A stretch of 56,619 nucleotides of DNA from assembly GCA_027489065.1 (NCBI GenBank), contig JAIYAM010000027.1:1-56619 (forward strand), read 5' to 3'. Under the pieces are notes generated by a model, which worked only from the letters and a program-made list of their open reading frames with translations, did no database searches and was not told the DNA's origin. This stretch comes from Erythrobacteraceae bacterium. Its GTDB lineage: Bacteria > Pseudomonadota > Alphaproteobacteria > Sphingomonadales > Sphingomonadaceae. The position numbers and the translations under genes were made by a program. Positions 1 through 7,462 of this stretch are shown here, one piece after another (position 1 is the stretch's first letter; the number at the start of each line of letters is the position of its first letter).

Positions 1-130
1 GCTCCAGACCCACTCCAGACCTGGTGTCCAGTCTGCTCGTAAGGATGCCATGTTCCATGGCTCCAAGCGTCTGAACCAATCAGCCGTCAGCGCAAGGTGG
101 GGTCCAAACAGCGCTTACCCTTGTCCACCA

Positions 131-337
131 ATGGAATGGGGTAGGATCGTGGGCGCAAACGTGCGGCGCATCCGGGTCGAGCGCGGGCTGACCCAGGAGC
201 AGCTTGCCCATGATGCGGGGATTGACCTAACCTACCTTGGCGGCATCGAGCGTGGGCACCGGAACCCGTCTGTCGATGTTCTGGGCCGGATCGCTAAGGC
301 CTTGCGCTGTCACCCTCGCAACTTGTTTGACGGTTAG
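131..337 (+). CDS. Small XRE-family helix-turn-helix regulator
   Basis: A 68-residue protein that is almost entirely one Cro/C1-type helix-turn-helix domain. It starts NVRRIRVERGLTQEQLAH, followed by the recognition-helix region YLGGIERGHRNPS and the closing DVLGRIAKAL. Single-domain XRE proteins of this size commonly act as controllers of restriction-modification or phage genes. It lies 71 bases from the methyltransferase gene and is transcribed towards it, so it is not in the same operon. I chose the ATG just before the conserved fold. A frame-matched ATG at base 50 has an AAGGA upstream but would add 27 residues unrelated to the domain. Function as regulator of the neighbouring system is inferred. 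Confidence 0.75.
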   Translation: MEWGRIVGANVRRIRVERGLTQEQLAHDAGIDLTYLGGIERGHRNPSVDVLGRIAKALRCHPRNLFDG

Positions 338-408
338 CGCACCCACCGGCTGTACCAGTGCTCGTCCGAGCACCGAGCTAAAACCAGGCGCAATCCAGTA
401 CTGACCGG

Positions 409-1482
409 CTATGCTGACGCTTGTCTAATAGCCACATTGACCCGTGTGGCGATTGCCTCCGCGAAATCGCATGGCAAGGCGTTCCCGACAATTTCACAGG
501 CCCGCTCAAACGCATCCGTTTCGAAATGGTAGCCCTCTGGGAAAGTCTGTAAAAGCGCCGCTTCCCGGAGTGATATGGTTCGAAGCTGGTCAGGGTGACC
601 GAACCGTCCCTTGCTCAGTGTTGTACACCCGGCAGTGATGGTAGGGGAGGGCTCGTCCCAAGACATCCGGCCGTAGACATTTGAAAATCCACGATAGCCG
701 CCCTGATGGCACGGGGGGCGCAGACGGTCGGGCAAGTCTATACCGTTCGCTCCAGCCTTCGCATGCCGGAGGCGTTCAATATTTTGATTCGAAAGCTTTC
801 GAACAACATGCCAATCGACAAGGTGGGCCCCACCCTTTTGAACTGCTTCGACGAAAGGAACTGCCTCGCTCATATGGCCGATCGCATCTCGGACTGTGCG
901 CCAGCAGAGCTTCCCATCGGCGCCGTCCTTAGAATGAGTGGGAACCGGCATCTCTATCTTGAAGCCTCTTCCGGCAAGTAAAACAAGGCGTTTGCGCATC
1001 TGGGGTACGCCAAAATCTGCAACCTGTAGGATGCCCCAGGTGCAGATATACCCCAAAGTTTCTAATCTCTTAAGTAGGTCGTCAAATAGTGGTCGGCCCT
1101 TCTTCGCAAGTCCGGGTACATTCTCAATCATGATGGCCGTCGGCCTAATTTCCTCGGTTAAGCGCGCGACCTCAGAAACGAGGAGGTTCCTCGGGTCATC
1201 ACGCCGATACTTAGAGGTGAGACTGGAGAATCCCTGACAGGGTGGGCATGCGGCTAAAACGTCTATCGAGCCGCCGCCTAGAGCAAGCAGCGCGGAGCCT
1301 GAAATCTCGCGAACATCTTGCCGAAATACCTGCACTTCAGGGTGATTGGCCTTGAAAGTCGCAGCAGCGTGCCTTTCAACCTCGATCGCGGCCACGGCTC
1401 GGAAGCCAGCACGCTCCAACCCAACTGCGAGTCCGCCCCCACCCGCAAAGATCTCCACTGCGGTCAGCTGACGATTGGTCAT
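409..1482 (-). CDS. DNA (cytosine-5-)-methyltransferase
   Basis: A 357-residue C5-cytosine methyltransferase that would methylate a short DNA target using S-adenosylmethionine. Visible motifs in order are the SAM-binding FAGGGG near residue 12, the catalytic PPCQGFS with Cys82, the ENV motif at 120-122, the QMRKRL block, a variable target-recognition stretch, and the C-terminal GNALPCDFAEAIA. All key motifs look intact. The ATG at 1482 overlaps the stop of the upstream ATPase gene as ATGA, which supports this start and translational coupling. An in-frame start at 1569 would add 29 residues inside the upstream gene. The protein probably protects host DNA from the nuclease encoded next door. 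The recognition sequence cannot be read from the protein. Confidence 0.93.
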   Translation of the reverse strand: MTNRQLTAVEIFAGGGGLAVGLERAGFRAVAAIEVERHAAATFKANHPEVQVFRQDVREISGSALLALGGGSIDVLAACPPCQGFSSLTSKYRRDDPRNLLVSEVARLTEEIRPTAIMIENVPGLAKKGRPLFDDLLKRLETLGYICTWGILQVADFGVPQMRKRLVLLAGRGFKIEMPVPTHSKDGADGKLCWRTVRDAIGHMSEAVPFVEAVQKGGAHLVDWHVVRKLSNQNIERLRHAKAGANGIDLPDRLRPPCHQGGYRGFSNVYGRMSWDEPSPTITAGCTTLSKGRFGHPDQLRTISLREAALLQTFPEGYHFETDAFERACEIVGNALPCDFAEAIATRVNVAIRQASA

Positions 1483-3659
1483 GACATAAGCGCCAACTTC
1501 TTCTGCCTGTTGGCTTCTTCGAGAAATTCCTTGTGCATGTGCTGCGTCCGTCGAAGGAAGTTTGTCCAAGTAATATGCTCGACCGCATTATCTTTGCAGT
1601 AGGAATCGAATGCTTTCTTTTGCGCGCCCGTCAAACCGATTCCGTCGCACACCAATGTGACAAAGAAACGTTTGAAGATATCCAGAAATTCCTTGTGACC
1701 GGGTAGGTTCAAAAATTTATCCATTGCATCAATGTAGACTTGAATCCTATCCCACTCTTTATTGGTTATGGAGTGACCGCCGCGCTTGATTTCAATGATT
1801 TGAAGTCCGTAATCTTGGCTAGATAAGATGAAGTCCGGACGTTTATCCTTTTGATCGAAATTATTTAGCTCAATTTTGTGTCCGGTCTCTTTCTTGAAGA
1901 ATTTTTCAAACTCGGTTTTTAGGGTGGAGAGAGACTGGTTGGAGGTGATAGGAGACCATTGCGGATTAATCAGCCATGGTGCCTCTTCGATCGAATCCTG
2001 AAGCGCCTGCTCAAGCTTCGCTGGATCATCTTTGAGGTGCATGATCTTTTCAATTACCTGCACCCGCTTTTCCGCAATCATGCCGTAGGACGAGAGCTCA
2101 GCGACCCTAGCGGTTCGAAGGATGGAGGCCAGTACACCAACAGCACCTTCTTCCGCGTCAGCTGCTTCCCGCAGGGTGTCATCAAGCGTTACGTGCGGAC
2201 CGAGCATCAGACTGAGCTGGACCAACGCGTCGACATGCTCCTGATCTTCGATCTCGCCCTGACGCAGCCGCTCGCCCATCATCTTGGCAATGCGTAACGT
2301 GGTCTCTCGGATGGGCTTCCACTCATCTCCCGGGAACTGCTGCTGAACACGCTCTAAGACGTTACCCGCTCTCATGAAGTCAGCCGTCACTTGCTTCTTT
2401 AGGGGCTCTCGCGAAAGAGTGCCAAGTAGCTTGACGACATTTTGACCCCACTCTTCGAACCTCTGGCCCAGATCATCTGACCACAGAATATCGCGGCGAT
2501 CAGTTTGGATAAGGTCTTCACCTTCATCCAGCCAGTCTGCTTCCAATTCCCCAACGAGGTAACTGCGAACCTGATACTCGCCAGTAAAGCCCGACCGGAG
2601 ATTGAACAAAGGGGTCTGGGCGGCAATTTTGCCTCGGCAATAGATGCGCACCCCAGCCATTAGCTCGTCGCGATAGGACTCTTTCGCGTATGCGACCCAG
2701 CCGGTAATCGGATAGAAGCGACCATCAGAATGGACGAAGCCAGGATTGAATCCTGGCAGCACTTCCCCGTCGGGACCAAGAGCTTGCCATTTTGACATTT
2801 CATTTGCTGCGGTCGCTTCGGTTCCGTCACCTCTGAAGGTTACCTTCGTATTTGGCATCGTATCGATGTCGAAGGCTCCGACGGCGGCCTCACGCGACGG
2901 TGTCCCAACCGCTTTCTCAGTATCAACGAGATTGACCGACCAACTTGCTGCGGCGACCCCGAACCTCTGCGACAATTGGCGCGAGAAAGTTGTCATTTCG
3001 GGCACCATACGCCGGATAAAATCACTCAGAATCAACTTGGTGCCGTGTTGAGGCAGCACTCGTTGATCGAGATTACCGATATCCGGCCTATAGTCCTCCT
3101 CATGATCTGCCATGATCTCGGATCGCTTCATGATGAAGTGAGCAGCACGATAGCCCCTGGCTGGACTGCCATCTGGACCAATACCATCCACGATGTCGCC
3201 ACCGGCGGTTAGGACTTCAATGGTGTTGCAAATCCCGAAGGGTGCCAGCTTCCCAACGCCCTTGCGGCCCATCACTCGACGGCCATGTTTGGCGCTCACG
3301 TTTCCGCGTCTTGGGTCTTTGCGACGTTCACCACCCACTTTAAGATAGAATGGATTGACGACATCAGGCTCCATACCCACGCCATCGTCCGTCACAATGA
3401 TCTTGTAGCCCGCATCCCCCCTAGTAGTGGCAAGATACGTGCCCATCGGCGCTTCGATTGTTACATTTTCCGCGTCGGCGTCGTACGCATTGGCCACCAA
3501 TTCTGCGATGACTGCCGATACTCGGTCATATAGCTTCACTCCGAGCTTATCGACCGTCATCCGGGATATCGTCATCACATATTGGCCAGCCGCCATATCC
3601 ACCCCCATTTTTCGCAATCCGTATCGCCATTTGTCGACCATGCAAGAAGCAATTTCCAT
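1479..3659 (-). CDS. MORC/HSP90-like GHKL ATPase fused to a PD-(D/E)XK nuclease-like domain
   Basis: A 726-residue protein with a Bergerat-fold ATPase at the N terminus: ELVANAYDADA around 53-63 (metal-binding Asn), DDGVGM at 91-96 and the lid GRKGVGKLA at 131-139. A GTKLILSDF strand near 206 is followed by what looks like the S5-type transducer. After a helical linker comes PWLINPQWSP near 561, then RPDF with Asp609 and IIEIKRG with Glu623 and Lys625, a good PD-(D/E)XK active site. MORC/MutL-like ATPases linked to DNA methylases have been predicted as part of unusual restriction systems; this gene fits that prediction with the nuclease fused in. The ATG at 3596 (MAAGQYVMT), preceded by GGGGGTGG, is a good alternative start. 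It overlaps the methyltransferase by 4 bases. Confidence 0.82.
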   Translation of the reverse strand: MEIASCMVDKWRYGLRKMGVDMAAGQYVMTISRMTVDKLGVKLYDRVSAVIAELVANAYDADAENVTIEAPMGTYLATTRGDAGYKIIVTDDGVGMEPDVVNPFYLKVGGERRKDPRRGNVSAKHGRRVMGRKGVGKLAPFGICNTIEVLTAGGDIVDGIGPDGSPARGYRAAHFIMKRSEIMADHEEDYRPDIGNLDQRVLPQHGTKLILSDFIRRMVPEMTTFSRQLSQRFGVAAASWSVNLVDTEKAVGTPSREAAVGAFDIDTMPNTKVTFRGDGTEATAANEMSKWQALGPDGEVLPGFNPGFVHSDGRFYPITGWVAYAKESYRDELMAGVRIYCRGKIAAQTPLFNLRSGFTGEYQVRSYLVGELEADWLDEGEDLIQTDRRDILWSDDLGQRFEEWGQNVVKLLGTLSREPLKKQVTADFMRAGNVLERVQQQFPGDEWKPIRETTLRIAKMMGERLRQGEIEDQEHVDALVQLSLMLGPHVTLDDTLREAADAEEGAVGVLASILRTARVAELSSYGMIAEKRVQVIEKIMHLKDDPAKLEQALQDSIEEAPWLINPQWSPITSNQSLSTLKTEFEKFFKKETGHKIELNNFDQKDKRPDFILSSQDYGLQIIEIKRGGHSITNKEWDRIQVYIDAMDKFLNLPGHKEFLDIFKRFFVTLVCDGIGLTGAQKKAFDSYCKDNAVEHITWTNFLRRTQHMHKEFLEEANRQKKLALMS

Positions 3660-3835
3660 GGTTGGCAGCGGTTGTAGCTTTGCGGACTTGCTGAAGTCTC
3701 AATCGGTTGGCGCATGAAGGCGAGCGTCCAAGCCGAGTTACAGGCATGTCGGTGTCTATTCGGTGCTCGCGAGCCTTTTGAGCCACAGCCGTCCGAAAAA
3801 GCACTAAATTTGCCATTGAAAAGTAACGATAAAAA
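3597..3835. promoter_or_regulatory. Upstream region of the restriction operon, between it and tRNA-Thr
   Basis: This gap (its left end overlaps the longer reading of the ATPase gene) should hold the minus-strand promoter of the ATPase-methyltransferase operon and the end of tRNA-Thr transcription. Immediately past the encoded CCA the tRNA strand reads a run of five T, then another T-rich stretch, compatible with a simple terminator. I see no convincing open reading frame and no clear -35/-10 pair. The composition is A/T-rich like the island. Confidence 0.35.
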
Positions 3836-3911
<76 letters not shown>

Positions 3912-3973
3912 TGACCGTGCAGCGCCACTACGCCAAACCAAACCAGCCCTCAAGTAGCGAAGCGGTAGGGCAA

Positions 3974-4858
3974 CTATAAAGCGCCGAAAGTCCACCCCTC
4001 GGTGCGCGCCACATCGGGTGTTAGCGATGGCGGGTGCCACAGATCGCGGTTGCCGTGCACGCGGCGCAGCCAGGCGGCGGTGAGCAGTGCATCTGACGCG
4101 TGATCGCCGATGGTGCCGCTGCCCGCGACCGGCGGCGAACCCAGCCTGTCGAGCGCGTCGTTCAGGGCTTCATAGGTCCGCAGCTTGGTCGCCGCGCCGG
4201 TCACGCCGCCGAGCCTCGCGGCCATCGAGGTGTAGATCTCGGTCACCACCGAGCCTGCTTCGGGCAGCGGATCGACGGGCCACACCGGCACGCGCCCCGC
4301 AAGGCGGCGGAGCATCCGCATGCCCGTAAGGCTCGACTTGCCGACCTGCGCCGCGCCGACGAGATTGAAGTTGCTCACCGGCCGTACGCCTTGGCTCCTC
4401 TGCGCGGCCTCGGCGATGCGGAAGCGGCCCTCGCGGGTGGCGGCGCCGGGGAGCAGGAAGCGGTCGCCCGTGGCGCCAGCGCCGTGGCGGAAGTAGCGGC
4501 TCGCCTCGGGGTGGGTGACAAAGCCGCCCGCCTCAAGATGCGGATCGGCGGCGCACAGGGCATCGATCAGCGCCCACAGCCCGCGCGCGTCAGAGGGCGA
4601 GGCATCCCAGCCGGGAAAGAACGCGCCCGCATCGTGGAACGGCAGCGAGAGGCCGAGGTCGAGGCCCACCAGCGTTGCTCCCGGCAGATCGAGCAGCAGC
4701 GCCAGCACCTCGCTGCGAGCCCATCCCTTGGGATCAGGCGGGGTGACCAGCACCGGGGCGCCGCCCTCGGCCAGCGCTACCGCGAGCGCAATGCCCTTCT
4801 GGCGGGGGCCTTTAGCGCCCGACCAGTCGACGGCAAGGAAGTGCGAGAAGCGGCTCAC
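3974..4858 (-). CDS. DUF429-like protein (predicted RNase H fold), coupled to rarA
   Basis: A 294-residue protein of unknown function. It opens with FLAVDWSGAKG, has a second acidic strand VGLDLGLSLPF, and carries EIYTS and GDHASDALLTAAW towards the end. This pattern of acidic residues resembles DUF429-type proteins with an RNase H-like fold, but I cannot name a reaction. It begins with GTG, which overlaps the rarA stop as GTGA and makes this start secure. Coupling to rarA suggests co-expression with a replication-repair gene, though the link may be only positional. The assignment to DUF429 is by eye and moderately sure. Confidence 0.72.
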   Translation of the reverse strand: MSRFSHFLAVDWSGAKGPRQKGIALAVALAEGGAPVLVTPPDPKGWARSEVLALLLDLPGATLVGLDLGLSLPFHDAGAFFPGWDASPSDARGLWALIDALCAADPHLEAGGFVTHPEASRYFRHGAGATGDRFLLPGAATREGRFRIAEAAQRSQGVRPVSNFNLVGAAQVGKSSLTGMRMLRRLAGRVPVWPVDPLPEAGSVVTEIYTSMAARLGGVTGAATKLRTYEALNDALDRLGSPPVAGSGTIGDHASDALLTAAWLRRVHGNRDLWHPPSLTPDVARTEGWTFGAL

Positions 4859-6195
4859 CCGCGCTCGCTTCTGAGCTTGTTCCAGTAATCGAGCCGCTTG
4901 GCGATCTCGCGCTCGAAGCCGCGTTCCACCGGCGTGTAGAATTGCGCAGGCTCCATGCCTTCGGGCCAGTAGTTGTCGCCCGAGAAGCCCTCGGCGGCAT
5001 CGTGGTCGTAGGTGTAGCCCTTGCCGTAGCCCAAATCCTTCATCAGCTTGGTCGGCGCGTTCAATATGTTGGCGGGCGGGGCGAGGCTGCCCGTGTCGGT
5101 GGCCGCCTTCCACGCTGCCTTTTGCGCCTTGTAGGCGGCGTTCGATTTGGGAGCGGTGGCGAGGTAGAGGCAGGCCTGCACCAGCGCGAGCTCGCCTTCG
5201 GGGCTGCCGAGGAAGCGGTAGGCTTCCATCGCCGCCATGCATTGCGGGAGCGCCTGCGGGTCGGCGAGGCCGATGTCCTCGACCGCCATGCGCACCAGCC
5301 GCCGGGCGACGAACAGCGGTTCCTCGCCCGCAACCAGCATCCGCGCCATCCAGTAGAGCGCCGCCTGCGGATCGCTGCCGCGCACCGCCTTGTGGAGCGC
5401 CGAAACGAGATTGTAATGCCCGTCGCGGTCCTTGTCGTAGACCGCGACCCGCCGCTGGAGGAAGCTGCCGAGGCCCGCCGGATCGAGGAGCTCGCCAAGC
5501 CCTGCGGCATAGAGCGTCTCGGCCTGACCGAGCAGAAAGCGCCCGTCGCCGTCGGCCTGCGCGATCAGGGCGGCACGGGCGTCCGGCTTAAGGGGGAGGG
5601 AGCCTTCGAGCGCCTCGGCCTTCGCCAGCAGCGCCCCGAGCGCGGCATCGTCCAGCCGGTTCAGCACCAGCACCTGCGCACGGCTGAGCAATGCGGCGTT
5701 GAGCGCGAAGCTCGGGTTTTCGGTGGTCGCGCCGACCAGCGTCACCACCCCCCGCTCGACAAAGGGGAGGAAACCGTCCTGCTGGGCGCGGTTGAACCGA
5801 TGGATCTCGTCCACGAACAGCAGCGTGCGCTTGCCTGCCTTGGCCATCTTCTCGGCTTCCGCGAAGGCCTGCTTCAGGTCCGCCACGCCCGAAAACACCG
5901 CGCTGATCGCCGCGTAACGCATCCCCACAGCATCGGCGAGCAGGCGGGCGATGCTCGTCTTGCCCGTGCCGGGCGGCCCCCACAGGATCATGCTCGCAAG
6001 GCGGCCTGCCGCAACCATCCGCCCGATCGCGCCTTCGGGTCCGGTCAGGTGCTCCTGCCCCACCACCTCTTCGAGCGCACGCGGGCGCAGCCGGTCGGCC
6101 AGCGGCGCGTCCGCCGCGGGCGCGCCGTCGCCGCGCGGAGCCTCAGGGGCGTCTTGTCCGAACAGGTCAGCCATTCGTCGGGCGTGATAGGACAT
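4855..6195 (-). CDS. rarA: Replication-associated recombination protein A (RarA/MgsA)
   Basis: An AAA+ ATPase of the clamp-loader group that acts at stalled replication forks. It has Walker A GPPGTGKT at about 73-80, Walker B LLFVDEIHRF around 125-134 and the sensor region VGATTENPSF. The C-terminal half carries the typical WMARMLVAGE, RLVRMAVEDIG and NAYKAQ-like segments (here AAYKAQ) of this family. Length (446 residues) is normal. A second in-frame ATG at 6174 begins MADLFGQ, the more usual N terminus, and neither start has a strong ribosome site. The gene is divergent from the padR-like gene, so the short gap probably serves both directions. Confidence 0.95.
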   Translation of the reverse strand: MSYHARRMADLFGQDAPEAPRGDGAPAADAPLADRLRPRALEEVVGQEHLTGPEGAIGRMVAAGRLASMILWGPPGTGKTSIARLLADAVGMRYAAISAVFSGVADLKQAFAEAEKMAKAGKRTLLFVDEIHRFNRAQQDGFLPFVERGVVTLVGATTENPSFALNAALLSRAQVLVLNRLDDAALGALLAKAEALEGSLPLKPDARAALIAQADGDGRFLLGQAETLYAAGLGELLDPAGLGSFLQRRVAVYDKDRDGHYNLVSALHKAVRGSDPQAALYWMARMLVAGEEPLFVARRLVRMAVEDIGLADPQALPQCMAAMEAYRFLGSPEGELALVQACLYLATAPKSNAAYKAQKAAWKAATDTGSLAPPANILNAPTKLMKDLGYGKGYTYDHDAAEGFSGDNYWPEGMEPAQFYTPVERGFEREIAKRLDYWNKLRSERG

Positions 6196-6238
6196 CGGGC
6201 GGAAAAGGAAACTGGTCTGGGTGAGGCCCCTTGAAACG

Positions 6239-6266
6239 ATAGGTCTAAGATATATCTTGGACCTAT
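6239..6266. promoter_or_regulatory. Near-perfect 28-bp palindrome, probable PadR operator
   Basis: The left arm ATAGGTCTAAGATA and its mirror on the right differ at a single base pair; the centre AAGATATATCTT is a perfect palindrome. A further partial copy (GACCTATCTTAGAT) runs on to base 6273. The site lies 24 bases before the start codon of the padR/yqjI-like gene and within the short region shared with rarA. PadR proteins typically bind such sites and repress themselves, so autoregulation is the likely role. The sequence symmetry is seen; the binding protein is inferred. Confidence 0.75.
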
Positions 6267-6290
6267 CTTAGATCACCCAAGGAGGACGGC

Positions 6291-6944
6291 ATGACCTGGA
6301 ACAAGTATGGGCGCGGGAGCGGCTGGGACAAGCTTGGCGAAGCGATCGCCATGATGGCCATGAACGGCAACATGAATTTCGGTGGCCCGGGTCCCGAGCG
6401 CAGCGGCATGAAGATGCGCTGGCGCTACGACAGCGACGAGGCCGAGGGTGAAGGCGCGGGCGAGCCCGGCCGCCGCGGACGCCGCGGGCGGATGTTCGGA
6501 CAGGGCGAACTGCGCCTCGCGCTGCTCGCGCTGATCGCGGAAAACCCCTCGCACGGTTACGAGCTCATCAAGGCGATCGAGGAGATGACCGGCGGCGGCT
6601 ATGCGCCGAGCCCGGGCGCGGTCTACCCGACGCTCCAGCTGCTCGAGGACGAGGGCGCGATCGAGGAGGCCGAAGCCGAGGGCGCCAAGAAGCCCTTCGC
6701 GGTGACCGACAAGGGCCGCGCCGAGCTCGAGAGCCGCGGCGAGGAAGTCGAGGGGCTGATGCGCCGGCTCGGTCGCCACGGCGAACGCACCACGCATGTC
6801 CGTTCCTCGGACATGTTCCGGGCGATGGGCAATCTCGCCAACGTGCTCAAGAACCGCGCCCGTGTGGGCAAGCTCGACGAGCGCACGATCAGCGAGATCG
6901 TCGACATGATCGACGAGATGGCCAAGCGCATCGAGCGCCTGTGA
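6291..6944 (+). CDS. PadR-family transcriptional regulator, YqjI-like
   Basis: A 217-residue regulator. The winged helix spans roughly 68-145 (GELRLALLALI, HGYELIKAIEEMTGGGY, PSPGAVYPTLQLLEDEG) and a C-terminal dimer helix lies near 180-217. The domain and length closely resemble Escherichia coli YqjI, a metal-responsive repressor. In YqjI the N-terminal tail is rich in His and Cys, whereas here the first 70 residues contain neither; they are rich in Met and Gly instead. Metal sensing by the known mechanism therefore seems lost or changed. An AAGGAGG ribosome site at 6279-6285 fixes the start, and the palindrome just upstream suggests self-repression. Confidence 0.9.
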   Translation: MTWNKYGRGSGWDKLGEAIAMMAMNGNMNFGGPGPERSGMKMRWRYDSDEAEGEGAGEPGRRGRRGRMFGQGELRLALLALIAENPSHGYELIKAIEEMTGGGYAPSPGAVYPTLQLLEDEGAIEEAEAEGAKKPFAVTDKGRAELESRGEEVEGLMRRLGRHGERTTHVRSSDMFRAMGNLANVLKNRARVGKLDERTISEIVDMIDEMAKRIERL

Positions 6945-7021
6945 TCGCAGCGTTGCGGTAAACGCAACTATGGCATAAACTCTCCTCCGTTTCGGGTCGC
7001 GCCGGACGGGGGAGGGCGTGC

Positions 7022-7456
7022 ATGACAGGGGCGATGCTGGGCCGGGCGAAGGCGCCGTGGCACTTGTGGGTGGTCGGGGTCGTGACCCTGCTGTTCAACG
7101 CAATGGGCATCGTCAGTTACCTGACGACGAAACTCGGGATGCTGGAGGACATGGGCCTCACGCCCGAGCAGATCGCCTTCATGAACAGCTATCCTGCATG
7201 GATCAGCGCCTTCTGGGCGCTGGGGGTGTGGGGCGCGTTTGCCGGTTCGGTGCTGCTCCTGCTGCGTTCCCGCTGGGCGGTAACCGCGATGGCGGTGGCG
7301 ACGGTCGGGCTCGTCGGCACGACGCTCGGCAATTACGCGGTGCTCGATGTGCCCGCCGCAATGCAGGCGCCCGCGCTTGACGTCGCGATCTGGGTGGTGA
7401 CGCTGTTCCTGCTTTTCTACACCCGCCGGATGGCGGCCGCCGGTGTGCTCAGATAA
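7022..7456 (+). CDS. Small four-helix integral membrane protein
   Basis: A 144-residue protein with four predicted membrane helices: about 14-36, 60-80, 85-105 and 117-135. It begins with the recurrent APWHLWVVGV segment and has a central PEQIAFMNSYPAWISAFWALGVW. Relatives in sphingomonads are often labelled sugar transporter, but nothing in the sequence demonstrates transport and I leave the function open. A GGGGAGGG site lies just before the ATG. It follows the padR-like gene in the same direction with 77 bases between, so it could be a target or co-transcribed gene. Confidence 0.8.
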   Translation: MTGAMLGRAKAPWHLWVVGVVTLLFNAMGIVSYLTTKLGMLEDMGLTPEQIAFMNSYPAWISAFWALGVWGAFAGSVLLLLRSRWAVTAMAVATVGLVGTTLGNYAVLDVPAAMQAPALDVAIWVVTLFLLFYTRRMAAAGVLR

Positions 7457-7462
7457 GCGCCC

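Larger units (their letters stand above)
1..3835. other. Low-GC restriction/defence island next to tRNA-Thr (left edge outside window)
   Basis: This stretch is visibly richer in A/T than the rest of the window, and its codons use A and T in third position far more freely. It carries only three genes: an XRE-type regulator, a C5 DNA methyltransferase and a MORC-like ATPase/nuclease fusion. Its right edge is the 3' end of a tRNA-Thr gene, the usual target of tRNA-integrating islands. No integrase, transposase or second copy of the tRNA end is visible here, so the other boundary must lie to the left of base 1. Island status is inferred from composition, gene content and position. Confidence 0.6.

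Noticed and set aside
1..40. Repeated CTCCAGACC near the left edge as an attachment site or CRISPR remnant
   Set aside because: Only two nine-base copies, no spacer pattern and no match to the tRNA-Thr end.
4942..6234. 430-codon plus-strand frame over rarA
   Set aside because: Antisense shadow with composition typical of GC-rich noise.
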